Of a stretch of DNA of 37,669 bases, positions 15,765 to 23,654 are shown piece by piece. Origin of the DNA: an uncultured Pseudoflavonifractor sp. (GTDB lineage Bacteria > Bacillota > Clostridia > Oscillospirales > Oscillospiraceae); assembly GCA_947383685.1 (NCBI GenBank), contig CANDEE010000010.1, positions 1 through 37,669 on the forward strand, read 5' to 3'. The notes below the pieces were generated by a model. That model was not told the origin of the DNA. It worked only from the letters and a program-made list of their open reading frames with translations, and did not search any database. The translations under genes were made by a program, and so were the position numbers. Position 1 is the stretch's first letter. The number at the start of each line of letters is the position of its first letter.

Positions 15765-16802
15765 TTAACCTACTTCATTCGCGAGGACAAAGCGGTCCTC
15801 CAGGCCTGAGGTCCAGGTAACGGTATCGTCTCTGGTGACAAAGATGGCTTCAATGCCGTCTAGGTCCTCAATAAAGGCAGTGCCCTTTTCCACGCCCATG
15901 GCAAACACGGTGGTGGACAAGGCATCGGCGTCAAAGGCGCTCCCGGCGATAATGGTAACGCCGGCAAGCTCATTCTGGACGGGCCAGCCGGTGGAGGTAT
16001 CTAAAATGTGGTGGTAGCGCACTCCGTCCAGGTCAAAGCCTCGTTCGTAGATGCCACTGGTGACCACCGCCTGGTCGGAGACCCTGGTAGCCCCTACAAT
16101 GTTCTGGTCGCGCTTGCCCAGAGGATCCTGGATGCCGATGTTCCACTCCGAGCCGTCAGGCTTGCGCCCAATGGTCAGTACGTTGCCGCCAAAATTCAGA
16201 AAGCCGCTCTCCACGCCCCGGTCCCGAAGGAAACCGGCAATGCGGTCGGTAATGTAGCCCTTGGCAATGGCCCCCAGGTCAATGGTCATGCCGGCGGGAA
16301 GGAGAACTCCCTCGTCGTTCACATCTATCTGGGTCCAGTCTACCTTGGCGGCGGCCTGGGCCAGAGCGGTCTCGTCCGGAAGGATGCCCATGCCCTCTCC
16401 TGTAAAGTCCCATAGGGCTACGCAGGGCTCTACGGTGACGTCAAAAACCCCTTCAGAGAGCCGGGAATATTCCAGAGCCTTCTCCAAGATTTCCCGGGTG
16501 TCGCCGCTTACGCTCACCCGCTCCCCATCAGCATGGTTAATCCGCCATATATCGGAGCCTTCCACTGTTTTGCTCAGCAGGCTGTCATACCGTTGGCATT
16601 CGGCCTGGGCATCGGAGAGAAGGGTGTCGTCGTCGGTATAGACCTGCATGGTCACCACGGTGTCGAAATAGAAACCCACCTGGCTTTTCAGCGGGGGGGA
16701 GGTAGTGGTGGGAGCGGGGGAAACCTCCTGGGGGCTGCAGGCGGCAAGGCCGAAAAGAAGGGCGGCTGTGAGGAGCAGAAAAGGAAAACGCTGCTTCATC
16801 AT
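15765..16802 (-). CDS. apbE: ApbE-family FAD:protein FMN transferase (lipoprotein)
   Basis: 345 residues with a lipoprotein signal (lipobox LAAC, lipidated C22). Conserved ApbE motifs are DLGAIAKGYITDR (~181-193) and the C-terminal AFDADALSTTVFAMG, which bind Mg2+ and FAD. The enzyme moves FMN from FAD onto Thr in S/T-G-A-T motifs of exported proteins. Targets encoded here are RnfG (five sites), RnfD (T151) and the reductase lipoprotein (T110). It overlaps the Gx gene by four bases (a second in-frame ATG follows the first) and precedes rnfC, so transferase and targets are co-expressed. Confidence 0.96.
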   Translation of the reverse strand: MMKQRFPFLLLTAALLFGLAACSPQEVSPAPTTTSPPLKSQVGFYFDTVVTMQVYTDDDTLLSDAQAECQRYDSLLSKTVEGSDIWRINHADGERVSVSGDTREILEKALEYSRLSEGVFDVTVEPCVALWDFTGEGMGILPDETALAQAAAKVDWTQIDVNDEGVLLPAGMTIDLGAIAKGYITDRIAGFLRDRGVESGFLNFGGNVLTIGRKPDGSEWNIGIQDPLGKRDQNIVGATRVSDQAVVTSGIYERGFDLDGVRYHHILDTSTGWPVQNELAGVTIIAGSAFDADALSTTVFAMGVEKGTAFIEDLDGIEAIFVTRDDTVTWTSGLEDRFVLANEVG

Positions 16803-17359
16803 GTATCCCCTCCCGTTTCCTGAAAAGGGTCGGAGCCGCCGGGGATTTTCAGCACCCGGACAATCTGCCGTCCGGCAAGACCGGTAATGACGCCGGTGAC
16901 TACGGCGGCAAGCATCAGGGGAAAGATATAGAACATAAGCCCAGGGGTCCGTAAAATGAGGGCCGCCACCAAAAGCTGGCCTACGTTGTGGAACACGGCG
17001 CCCACTACGGAGACGCCCACAATAGAAATACTGCCGCCGCCCAGCTTTTTCACCAGCAACATCATCACAAGGCTCAACGCGCCGCCGCCCATACTATAAA
17101 AGAAGGCGGAGGCCAGATTGCCCGACATGAATCCGGTGAGCACAACCTTTAATACCATCAGGATCACCGAGTAGCCCGGACCCAACAGGTAGATGGAGTA
17201 GAGCAGGACCGTATTGGCAAGACCCAGTTTGATGCCGGGGGGAAGCAGCATGAAGGCGGAGAGGATGCCCTCGATGTAGCCCAGTACCACCGCCGCCGCT
17301 GCCAAAAGGGCCAGCCGGGTCATCCGTTGGGTGGTAAGCCGGGAAGAAGATTGTCTCAT
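16799..17359 (-). CDS. Gx transporter family membrane protein
   Basis: 186 residues with about five hydrophobic helices, matching the Pfam family first named 'heptaprenyl diphosphate synthase component I' and now usually called Gx transporter. It has no prenyl-synthase motifs (no DDxxD), so that old name should not be used. The segment GIKLGLANTVLLYSIYLLG is typical. In many Firmicutes this gene sits with NusG_II, ApbE and FMN_bind genes, as here. A role in moving a small molecule needed for extracytosolic flavinylation or electron transfer is likely but not proven. Confidence 0.85.
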   Translation of the reverse strand: MRQSSSRLTTQRMTRLALLAAAAVVLGYIEGILSAFMLLPPGIKLGLANTVLLYSIYLLGPGYSVILMVLKVVLTGFMSGNLASAFFYSMGGGALSLVMMLLVKKLGGGSISIVGVSVVGAVFHNVGQLLVAALILRTPGLMFYIFPLMLAAVVTGVITGLAGRQIVRVLKIPGGSDPFQETGGDT

Positions 17360-17758
17360 TTACCCCTCATCCTCCAGCGTCAACTCAATGGTGACCTGAT
17401 TGGGAAGGCATACGATCCAGTTGCGGAGGGGCCGGTCCTCGTAGTTCTCCGGAGTGATCTCCCCCTGCTCCACACACTGTTGGTCGGGACAGGTGGAATC
17501 CACCATATTAATGGCTCCGTCCTTGACCTCCACGTGGTTGACGATGTCGTTGCCCTGGTTGATTTCAATGACCTGGTCCTGGTCCAAGGGGACCTCCTTG
17601 TAAAGATAAGACCCTACGTATATTTTGGCGTAGTTGGTGACGCTGCTGGGGGAGAGGTATTTTACCGCCAGCATACCTGCCGCCGCCACCAAAAGGACGG
17701 CGGCGACAATAATCAGGTCCCGCTTTTTCATCAGGGGCTTTTTCTCATTTTCAGCCAT
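17360..17758 (-). CDS. NusG domain II-containing membrane-anchored protein
   Basis: 132 residues with one N-terminal helix (~13-32) and an extracytosolic NusG_II domain ending with DSTCPDQQCVEQG and NWIVCLPNQVTIEL. The two conserved Cys (CPDQQC) plus a third Cys could form a disulfide or metal site. It has no NGN or KOW transcription-factor parts and is unrelated in function to NusG. The start at 17758 has AAGGAA upstream; a longer frame would begin inside the promoter. It is first in the Rnf operon, immediately before the Gx gene. The function is unknown; the partnership with ApbE and Rnf is recurrent. Confidence 0.85.
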   Translation of the reverse strand: MAENEKKPLMKKRDLIIVAAVLLVAAAGMLAVKYLSPSSVTNYAKIYVGSYLYKEVPLDQDQVIEINQGNDIVNHVEVKDGAINMVDSTCPDQQCVEQGEITPENYEDRPLRNWIVCLPNQVTIELTLEDEG

Positions 17759-17807
17759 ACCTTGGATTCCTTTCCGGGAATATATAAAGTCATAAAAATA
17801 CAGATAT

Positions 17808-17836
17808 AGTATACCGCCCAAATCCTCCGGGTGCAA
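17808..17836 (-). promoter_or_regulatory. Promoter of the NusG_II-Gx-apbE-rnfCDGEAB operon
   Basis: On the minus strand TTGCAC (17836-17831) and TATACT (17813-17808) are 17 bases apart. The nine genes downstream are overlapping or closely spaced and end at the terminator at 9165-9198. Confidence 0.8.
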
Positions 17837-17920
17837 GAGCTTTTTCGGAATTTTTAAGCGGAAACCCCGTTAATTAAATGACAAAGCCGGTAAAAGCTTC
17901 CTGGCGTTGGAAAATATAGA

Positions 17921-17949
17921 TTGACATTTTCGGCGGCAGTCGGTATGCT
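17921..17949 (+). promoter_or_regulatory. Promoter of the first NSS transporter
   Basis: Consensus TTGACA (17921-17926) and TATGCT (17944-17949) are 17 bases apart. I saw no amino-acid riboswitch in the short leader. Confidence 0.8.
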
Positions 17950-18008
17950 GAAAGAGAACTATTCCCCAGTCCTCCGGCAAAAATGGTCCGAGAGAAGGGA
18001 GAGCGGCG

Positions 18009-19340
18009 ATGGAACCGAAACGGAAAAATGAGCAGTTCACCAGCAGCTGGGGGTTTGTGCTCTCCGCGGTGGGGTCTGCTGTCGGCATGGCAAACGTATG
18101 GGGGTTTCCGGCCAAGATGGGCAGCTATGGAGGCAGTGCGTTCCTCATTGCCTATCTGGTGTTTATTCTGCTTTTTGGCTTTGTAGGCCTCTCTGCCGAG
18201 TACGCTGTGGGCCGCCGGGCCAAGACGGGGACGCTGGGGAGCTACAAGATGGCCTGGTCCTCCCGCCGCAAGGCCCTGGGAGGGGCCGGAGGCATAGTGG
18301 GGTGGCTTCCTCTGGCCGGTTCTATGTGCATTGCCATCGGCTATGCCGTTATCATTTCCTATGTACTGAAGGCTTTTGCCGGATCGGTGGACGGTTCTCT
18401 AATGACAGTGGATACCGCAGCCTGGTTTGGTTCCTTTTCGGGGAAGGACTATTCTGTGGTGCCCTTCCACGTTATTGTGGTGGCCGGGACCCTTTTGACA
18501 CTGCTACTGGGGGCCAAAAGCATTGAAAAGAGCAATAAGGTAATGATGCCCCTGTTTTTCCTCATCTTTATGGTACTGGCGGTGCGGGTGGCCTTTTTGC
18601 CCGGGGCCGCGGAGGGCTACCGCTATATGTTTGCCCCCCGATGGGAGGAGCTTTTGGACCCCATGGTATGGGTTTGGGCCATGGGACAGGCCTTTTTCTC
18701 CCTATCTATCACAGGCAGCGGCATGATTGTCTACGGTGCCTATCTGGACAGTATGGAGGATGTGGTGGCCCTGGCGAAACGGACGGCCCTATTTGACACC
18801 ATTGCCGCCTTAACGGCGGCTCTGGTTATCATCCCGGCTTGTTTTGCATACGGCCTGGACGTGGGCGCGGGACCGGCCCTTCTCTTTGTCACGCTGCCCC
18901 GCATTTTGCAGGATATTCCCCTGGGACGGCTGTTCGCAATCATTCTCTATACCGCAATGATTTTTGCCGGAGTCAGCTCCCTGCAGAATATGTTTGAAGC
19001 AGTGGGAGAATCCCTTCTGCACCGTTTTCCCAAACTGAGCCGGACGGCAATGCTGGGCTTGCTGTGCCTGATCTGCTTGGGGGTAGGCCTGCACATGGAG
19101 CCTATTGCCAAGTGGGGCCCCTGGATGGACATTGTTTCTATCTATATCATTCCCATCGGTGCGACCTTGGGAGCGGTAAGCTGGTTCTGGATCATCCCCC
19201 GAAAGGATTTGCTGGACGAGGTGGGCAGAGGGGCGGGAAAGGCTCCCGGCAAGCTGTGGTATGGCCTGGGGCGGTATGTATACGTCCCCTGCGCCATCCT
19301 CCTGTGCTGCGTGGCTCTTTTCTTAAAGGTAGCGTTTTGA
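18009..19340 (+). CDS. Sodium-dependent transporter, NSS (SNF) family
   Basis: 443 residues with about 11 membrane helices. The N-terminal helix has the Na+-site signature SAVGSAVGMANVWGFPAKMGSYGGSAF, with an interrupted helix 1 as in LeuT and MhsT. Bacterial NSS proteins co-transport amino acids (often hydrophobic, or Tyr/Trp) with Na+. The start has GAAGGGAG upstream. It is convergent with a second NSS gene and shares its terminator. The substrate cannot be assigned. With an Rnf complex nearby, a Na+ gradient could drive it, but the ion used by this Rnf is not known. Confidence 0.93.
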   Translation: MEPKRKNEQFTSSWGFVLSAVGSAVGMANVWGFPAKMGSYGGSAFLIAYLVFILLFGFVGLSAEYAVGRRAKTGTLGSYKMAWSSRRKALGGAGGIVGWLPLAGSMCIAIGYAVIISYVLKAFAGSVDGSLMTVDTAAWFGSFSGKDYSVVPFHVIVVAGTLLTLLLGAKSIEKSNKVMMPLFFLIFMVLAVRVAFLPGAAEGYRYMFAPRWEELLDPMVWVWAMGQAFFSLSITGSGMIVYGAYLDSMEDVVALAKRTALFDTIAALTAALVIIPACFAYGLDVGAGPALLFVTLPRILQDIPLGRLFAIILYTAMIFAGVSSLQNMFEAVGESLLHRFPKLSRTAMLGLLCLICLGVGLHMEPIAKWGPWMDIVSIYIIPIGATLGAVSWFWIIPRKDLLDEVGRGAGKAPGKLWYGLGRYVYVPCAILLCCVALFLKVAF

Positions 19341-19346
19341 AATTGA

Positions 19347-19380
19347 AAAGCCTCTGCCCGGTGAAGCGGGCAGAGGCTTT
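19347..19380. terminator. Bidirectional terminator between the NSS genes
   Basis: The stem AAAGCCTCTGCCCG pairs perfectly with its complement around a six-base loop. T-rich sequence follows on the plus strand and A/T-rich sequence lies on the minus side. Confidence 0.9.
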
Positions 19381-19394
19381 CCTTTTTATAAAAA

Positions 19395-20750
19395 TCAACC
19401 GGGCAAAAGACCTTGAATAAGTATGACCAGTATCAGGAGAGGGAGAATGAACTGGAAGTAAGGCTTGAGCCAACGGGGCATTTTCATGCCATTCCCTGTG
19501 TTGGCCTCTCTTAAGTAATTGTCATAGCCCCAGCCCCATTTGGTGACACAGAACAGCAGATATACCAGAGAACCCAGGGGCAAAAGCAGGTTGCTTACCA
19601 GAAAGTCCTCAAAGTCCAGTACATCCCGGCCCAGGATGCGCACCCCGCTCCACAGGTTGTTGCCCAGTACGCAGGGGAGGCTGGCCAGAAGGATAAACAC
19701 ACAGTTGAGGACGGCGGCTTTTTTCCGGGACCAGCCGAAATTGTCAATGCAGTTGGCCTGAAGATTTTCAAAAACGGCGATGACGGTGGAAAAGCTGGCA
19801 AAGGTCATAAAGAGGAAGAAAAGGGTGCCCCACAGCCGTCCTCCCGCCATGTGGAGGAATACCTTGGGAAGGGTCATGAAGATAAGGGAAGGGCCGCTGT
19901 CCGGTTCCACTCCGAAGGAAAAGCAGGCGGGGAAGATGATAAGTCCCGCCATCAGGGCTACAAAGGTGTCAAGGAAACAGATGCGGACCGCCTCGCTGGT
20001 GAGAGTGTGCTCCCTGGTCATGTAGCTGCCGAATACCTCCATGGCGGCAATACCGAGGCTCAGGGTAAAGAAGGCTTGATTCATAGCGGCGGTGACAACA
20101 CTGCCAAGGCCCACGTCCATAGCCCGCCCGGGATCAGGCAGAAGATAAAACTTGACGCCTTCCATTCCGCCGGAGAGGGTGAGGCTGTGGAGAGCCAGCA
20201 GGGCAATAAGGCCCAAAAGTCCCAGCATCATCACTTTGGTGATCCGCTCCAGTCCCTTTTGAAGTCCGAAGCTGCAAACCAGAAAGCCTCCCAGTACGGT
20301 GGCGGCCATCCAGCCAGTCATCTCGCCCAAGTTGGAGCGCATGGCGGTAAATACGTTGTCCACGGCGGCTCCCTCCAGCCCGGTGAAGGTCCCGGCGGCA
20401 AACTTGAAGAAATAGCCCAGCATCCATCCGGAGACAGTGGTGTAATACATCATCAAAAGACAGCAGCCCGCCACACAGAACCAGCCGTGAATGTGCCACT
20501 TGCTGCCCTTTGGCTCCAAGGCCTTATAGCCCAATACGGCGCTCTTTCCGCTGGCCCGGCCTACCGCCAGCTCCATGGTGAGGACGGGCACTCCCATCAG
20601 CACCAAAAACAGGAGATAAAACAGCACAAACACGCCGCCGCCATTCTGCCCCGTTATATAGGGAAACTTCCAGACATTGCCAATGCCTACGGCGCAGCCG
20701 GCGCTGACCAGCAAAAAGCCCAGCCGGGAGCGAAAATTTTCCCGTTCCAA
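19395..20750 (-). CDS. Second sodium-dependent transporter, NSS (SNF) family
   Basis: 451 residues with about 12 membrane helices. The Na+-site helix reads SAGCAVGIGNVWKFPYITGQNGGGVF, the classic NSS motif with the GNVWRFPY-type core. It is clearly different in sequence from the neighbouring NSS protein and is not a recent duplicate; the WKFPY core is closer to typical bacterial SNF proteins than the WGFPA of the first. It has its own promoter and converges on the shared terminator. Probably an amino-acid:Na+ symporter of unknown substrate. Confidence 0.93.
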   Translation of the reverse strand: MERENFRSRLGFLLVSAGCAVGIGNVWKFPYITGQNGGGVFVLFYLLFLVLMGVPVLTMELAVGRASGKSAVLGYKALEPKGSKWHIHGWFCVAGCCLLMMYYTTVSGWMLGYFFKFAAGTFTGLEGAAVDNVFTAMRSNLGEMTGWMAATVLGGFLVCSFGLQKGLERITKVMMLGLLGLIALLALHSLTLSGGMEGVKFYLLPDPGRAMDVGLGSVVTAAMNQAFFTLSLGIAAMEVFGSYMTREHTLTSEAVRICFLDTFVALMAGLIIFPACFSFGVEPDSGPSLIFMTLPKVFLHMAGGRLWGTLFFLFMTFASFSTVIAVFENLQANCIDNFGWSRKKAAVLNCVFILLASLPCVLGNNLWSGVRILGRDVLDFEDFLVSNLLLPLGSLVYLLFCVTKWGWGYDNYLREANTGNGMKMPRWLKPYFQFILPLLILVILIQGLLPG

Positions 20751-20794
20751 AGAAATCCCTCTTTTCCTTAAACAGCATAGGTGATGTGGGATTT

Positions 20795-20823
20795 ATGATA
20801 CCCGACAGGAGCAAAAAAGTCAA
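20795..20823 (-). promoter_or_regulatory. Promoter of the second NSS transporter
   Basis: On the minus strand TTGACT (20823-20818) and TATCAT (20800-20795) are 17 bases apart. I see no gene between here and 20974. Confidence 0.75.
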
Positions 20824-20974
20824 TGGTGGGCGGGAAGAAAGACAGGGACTGCGTATGAGGAAAATCCGTATCACGGGCTTTTCTTCCATGGCGGAGGATT
20901 GCGAGGCACGGCGGAATTTGGAGCGGACTGGTCACCGGGCAGACGATACCGGCCTGCCCGGCGGCGATAAAAGA

Positions 20975-21733
20975 TTAAAGATATAACTCGCACTCTTTTC
21001 GAACGGAACAGGTTTTTTTCATTGCCAGAGCCGCCACTGATACCATAGCCTCGTTGACCTTTCTGGCCTTGTGAGGGCAACAAGCCACACAGCGCATACA
21101 GGAAATACATTTTTTGCTGTCGGCCTTTCGGACGTGATTGCGATCAATTGCCTGGGCCGGACATTGTTCCGCACATAACCCACAGCTAACACAGCCGGCT
21201 CCGGCTTTCGGAACCATGCCACCGCTGCCTGACTTTTTGTAAGGACGATTTCCTGGAATGGTAAGGGCTTCTGCATTTTGACCCTGATTGAATTTCTCCC
21301 GGATTTTAAGGGAGAATTGCCGCAGATGTTCCACATCCTGTGCGTCAGGCCGCCCGGCGGCATATTGATGCATAATGGAGTGCTCTGCTACTGCGGCAAT
21401 AGCCGCTATTACTTGAAAACCACACCCGACCGCAAGGTCCTGAAGTTCTACAAGGGTGTCCTCATAGGCACGGTTACCGTAGGCGCAAAGCAGGACGCAA
21501 CTGGCACCATTCCCTTGGATTGCCGCCAACCGTTGGGCAGCGAGCGCCGGAACACGTCCTCCATAGGAGGGTACGGCAAGTAAAACCAGATCACCTTTCT
21601 GAAATGAATGGGGGGAAAGGGCCGGGTCAGTCAGGTCTACCGTCTCTGTTTTTGAATTCCAAGCGTTGGTAATGATCTCCGCCGTCCGCATGACGCCCCC
21701 TGTGGGACTGAAAACCAACTGTGTATATTTCAT
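20975..21733 (-). CDS. EFR1-type protein: flavodoxin-like domain fused to 2x[4Fe-4S] ferredoxin
   Basis: 252 residues. Residues 1-~150 are a flavodoxin-like fold with the FMN phosphate loop FSPTGG near the start and AVPSYGGRVP around residues 55-65. The C-terminal part has two ferredoxin motifs, CVSCGLCAEQCP and CISCMRCVACCP. Such fusions act as soluble electron carriers or reductases in anaerobes; the partner is not known. The start is the ATG at 21733, with GGAGG six bases upstream; the longer frame runs through the promoter. It is divergent from the Rrf2 regulator, and the two operators between them imply control by that regulator, perhaps in response to redox or Fe-S status. Confidence 0.9.
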   Translation of the reverse strand: MKYTQLVFSPTGGVMRTAEIITNAWNSKTETVDLTDPALSPHSFQKGDLVLLAVPSYGGRVPALAAQRLAAIQGNGASCVLLCAYGNRAYEDTLVELQDLAVGCGFQVIAAIAAVAEHSIMHQYAAGRPDAQDVEHLRQFSLKIREKFNQGQNAEALTIPGNRPYKKSGSGGMVPKAGAGCVSCGLCAEQCPAQAIDRNHVRKADSKKCISCMRCVACCPHKARKVNEAMVSVAALAMKKTCSVRKECELYL

Positions 21734-21745
21734 TCTAAGCCTCCA

Positions 21746-21764
21746 TGTAACTTTTAAAATTACA
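21746..21764. promoter_or_regulatory. Rrf2-type operator, site 1
   Basis: TGTAA and TTACA enclose nine bases. It lies between the -10 box and the ribosome site of the flavodoxin/ferredoxin gene, where binding would block transcription. Confidence 0.65.
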
Positions 21765-21769
21765 TCATT

Positions 21770-21798
21770 AGTATATATAACCATTGATGTAAAGTCAA
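21770..21798 (-). promoter_or_regulatory. Promoter of the flavodoxin/ferredoxin gene
   Basis: On the minus strand TTGACT (21798-21793) and TATACT (21775-21770) are 17 bases apart. Operator site 2 overlaps the -35 and site 1 lies just after the -10. Confidence 0.8.
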
Positions 21799-21806
21799 TA
21801 TTTACA
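21788..21806. promoter_or_regulatory. Rrf2-type operator, site 2
   Basis: TGTAAA and TTTACA enclose seven bases, which is the same overall 19-bp TGTAA-N9-TTACA pattern as site 1. Centres are 42 bp apart, about four helical turns. It overlaps the -35 boxes of both divergent promoters. Confidence 0.7.
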
Positions 21807-21829
21807 CCACCAAATTTTTATGCTATCTT
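21801..21829 (+). promoter_or_regulatory. Promoter of the Rrf2 regulator
   Basis: TTTACA (21801-21806, the right arm of operator 2) and TATCTT (21824-21829) are 17 bases apart, implying autorepression. Confidence 0.65.
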
Positions 21830-21852
21830 AAATTTACAAGGAGGGAATAGCT

Positions 21853-22290
21853 GTGCGTCTCAATACAAAATGTTCCATAGCCATTCATTGTCTGCTGTTT
21901 TTGCATGAATATGGAGACGAGCAGAAGGTGACCAGCGGACTTCTGGCGTTATCCACCGGCTGCAATCCGGTTATGATTCGCAATTTGATGAGCGCTTTGA
22001 AAAAGGCGGGAATTATAGAGATCGCGACAGGGAAAGGCGGTGCAAGACTGTGCCGGATTCCAGAGGAGGTCACACTGTATCACATCTATGAGGCGGTGGA
22101 CCCAGGCTGTCTGGATCACTTGATGGGTGTGCATACGCGGCCGTCGGCCCTTTGCCCAATCGGACGGAATATCCATATGGTTTTGAAATCGCCCTGCGGA
22201 AAACTGCGGGAGGATGTCAAAAAGAGTTTGGAATCCTACACGTTGGCAGATATTATTGCGGAGTATCATAAAAACACAGATACAGTCTAA
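21853..22290 (+). CDS. Rrf2-family transcriptional regulator
   Basis: 145 residues beginning with GTG, preceded by AAGGAGG. The N-terminal winged helix-turn-helix (~1-75) carries the recognition helix CNPVMIRNLMSALKKAGII and the wing GKGGARL, both typical of Rrf2 proteins such as IscR, NsrR and YwnA. Cys residues occur in PGCLDH, SALCPIG and SPCGKL, but not with the C-x5-C-x5/7-C spacing of Fe-S-binding IscR/NsrR, so cluster binding is uncertain; YwnA-like members lack one. It is divergent from the flavodoxin/ferredoxin gene, with shared operators. Confidence 0.92.
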   Translation: MRLNTKCSIAIHCLLFLHEYGDEQKVTSGLLALSTGCNPVMIRNLMSALKKAGIIEIATGKGGARLCRIPEEVTLYHIYEAVDPGCLDHLMGVHTRPSALCPIGRNIHMVLKSPCGKLREDVKKSLESYTLADIIAEYHKNTDTV

Positions 22291-22303
22291 TTGAAAGAAC
22301 CGA

Positions 22304-22330
22304 CAGGCAGACGGTTACGAAGTCTGCCTG
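22304..22330. other. Hairpin after the Rrf2 gene
   Basis: CAGGCAGAC pairs with GTCTGCCTG across a nine-base loop, 14 bases after the stop. No T run follows, so termination is only possible. Bases 22331-22473 show nothing recognisable. Confidence 0.5.
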
Positions 22331-22473
22331 CCGACGGAAGGATGCCGGAAACCGGGAAAGTGAGAGCAAGGATAATGATGTATTTTCGCCTTTATCGCAA
22401 TTTGATTTGGGATTCCCGGTGATATTATTCGGATTTTTGCCGTATCTTTATTATAAAACATTGAAGGGGTAGA

Positions 22474-22519
22474 AAAACCTACAGACCAGTTTCCAATGTG
22501 AAACTGGTCTGTAGGTTTT
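22474..22519. terminator. Long inverted repeat, former tRNA-Pro terminator
   Basis: Perfect 20-bp arms (beginning AAAACCTACAGACCAG) with a six-base loop lie immediately 3' of the displaced tRNA-Pro half on the minus strand. This is the expected place for the original tRNA terminator, left behind when the island integrated. Confidence 0.8.
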
Positions 22520-22563
22520 GGCCCGAATGGGGAGACTTGAACTTCCGGCCTCTTGATCCCAAA
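22519..22563 (-). other. Displaced tRNA-Pro 3' half, left attachment site of the island
   Basis: The minus strand reads TTTGGGA (anticodon loop, 22563-22557), then a variable stretch with AGGCCG, a T-arm core AAGTTCAAGTCT and the acceptor CATTCGG followed by GCCA. It aligns base for base with the 3' half of the intact tRNA-Pro at 30257-30301 (AGGCCG, GTTCAAGTC, CACTCGG, ACCA). It has no 5' half, so it cannot be a tRNA gene. This is the normal footprint of integration into a tRNA gene. Confidence 0.85.
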
Positions 22564-22698
22564 AAGCAGAAGGGACTTTTTTATAACATTTTTTGAACGT
22601 TTATAGTTGCTTTCGCTCCGTTTGATATGCTCTTTAGAACTCTCTAACCATGGGTTTTCCATGTGGTCCACCCCCAACTGTGGCAGAATATGTGGTCA

Positions 22699-22755
22699 AA
22701 AACGCTTCCCGGCCTGGGGCGGTGATTTTCACCGCCCCAGGCCGGGAAGCGTTTT
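22699..22755. repeat. 27-bp perfect hairpin inside the island's left end
   Basis: Arms beginning AAAACGCTTCCCGGCC pair over 27 bp around a TTT loop, with A and T runs at the outer edges. It could be a bidirectional terminator. It directly abuts a TGTGGTCAAA motif (22691-22700) that recurs near the tRNA-Pro scars. Otherwise 22564-22920 holds no gene that I can support. Confidence 0.75.
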
Positions 22756-22920
22756 GCGTTTCTGCTGGTTGAATTGTAACTCGGAGGGAGGGATTATACA
22801 AGCGTTTTCTGCCTGGAACGCCGCTCAAAGTTTGAAGGGTAATAGACATAGGAAAACTGTTGGCCTTCTCTGCAAAAGGGGAGGGAGTAAGTACCTCGCT
22901 ATAAACAATGAAAAGGAATG

Positions 22921-23604
22921 CTAATCTTCTGCATATTCAAGCTCATCCAGAACATCTAACAGGTAACGGTCTTTAAAATAACCATCAGAATAATATGTCA
23001 GTGCCTTATAGAATTTACACAAACCAATAATAATCAGCCCAAACATAATCATACCTATCATTGGAACAACCACCGTACCATTGTCATTTGCATATATAAT
23101 TGCAGATACAATAGCTCCAAGCGGAACACCAACAAGCATACTATAGGCATTAGACATTATAGCATTATATGGTTTAGCATGTTTCTCTAAGTTTGCTTTA
23201 CATTCAGCTTTTAGGGCTTTCCGTTTCTGAGAGGAATTAATACCACAAGAATCCAATACAGTTTTTATCTCCTGTATATAATGCTCATATGCACCCTTTA
23301 TTTCTGCGAGTTCATGATTTCGTTCCTCTGCATTATAGATCTTCTCACATCTAAATTCCAAAATAATTGGGATAAAAAACATTACGGGAACAGGAATAAA
23401 GTAATATAGCTTTTTAGGGAAAAACACCACGAGCAGAACAAATGCAATTATGGCAACAACCATCATGGACAACATTACCCAGAAGCTTCGCTTAAACAGC
23501 TTTTTCATTTCGTTAAAAGAACGAATCTGTTTCAGCGCTTTGTCCGAACACTTATTATAGATTTCTCGACGCACTTCAAAATATTTGTATGTAATAAATC
23601 TCAC
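22921..23604 (-). CDS. Unknown four-helix membrane protein in the defence island
   Basis: 227 residues, AT-rich coding. Two hydrophobic pairs lie near residues 43-83 and 150-200, separated by a charged, Lys/Glu-rich helical stretch (~85-145), with charged N- and C-terminal ends. I do not recognise the family; the layout (two membrane hairpins with a cytosolic coil) resembles small membrane effectors found with defence genes, but no motif proves this. It reads from a GTG with a weak ribosome site, so the start is uncertain. It lies 50 bases after vsr on the same strand and could be co-transcribed with the restriction genes. Confidence 0.65.
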   Translation of the reverse strand: MRFITYKYFEVRREIYNKCSDKALKQIRSFNEMKKLFKRSFWVMLSMMVVAIIAFVLLVVFFPKKLYYFIPVPVMFFIPIILEFRCEKIYNAEERNHELAEIKGAYEHYIQEIKTVLDSCGINSSQKRKALKAECKANLEKHAKPYNAIMSNAYSMLVGVPLGAIVSAIIYANDNGTVVVPMIGMIMFGLIIIGLCKFYKALTYYSDGYFKDRYLLDVLDELEYAED

Positions 23605-23654
23605 CTCGTTTTATTAAATGATACGATCCTACCTAATGCTTAGTTTTCGGCAGA

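Noticed and set aside
16799..17359. Heptaprenyl diphosphate synthase component
   Set aside because: The name comes from an old family label; no prenyltransferase motif is present and the neighbours are flavinylation and Rnf genes.
17837..18008. Amino-acid riboswitch before the first NSS transporter
   Set aside because: Only a promoter and a short leader fit in the gap; no glycine, lysine or other riboswitch core could be recognised.
22315..22677. A 120-codon minus-strand frame across the island's left end
   Set aside because: It runs through the tRNA half and the 20-bp inverted repeat and has no motif. It may contain debris of an integrase region, but nothing supports a gene.
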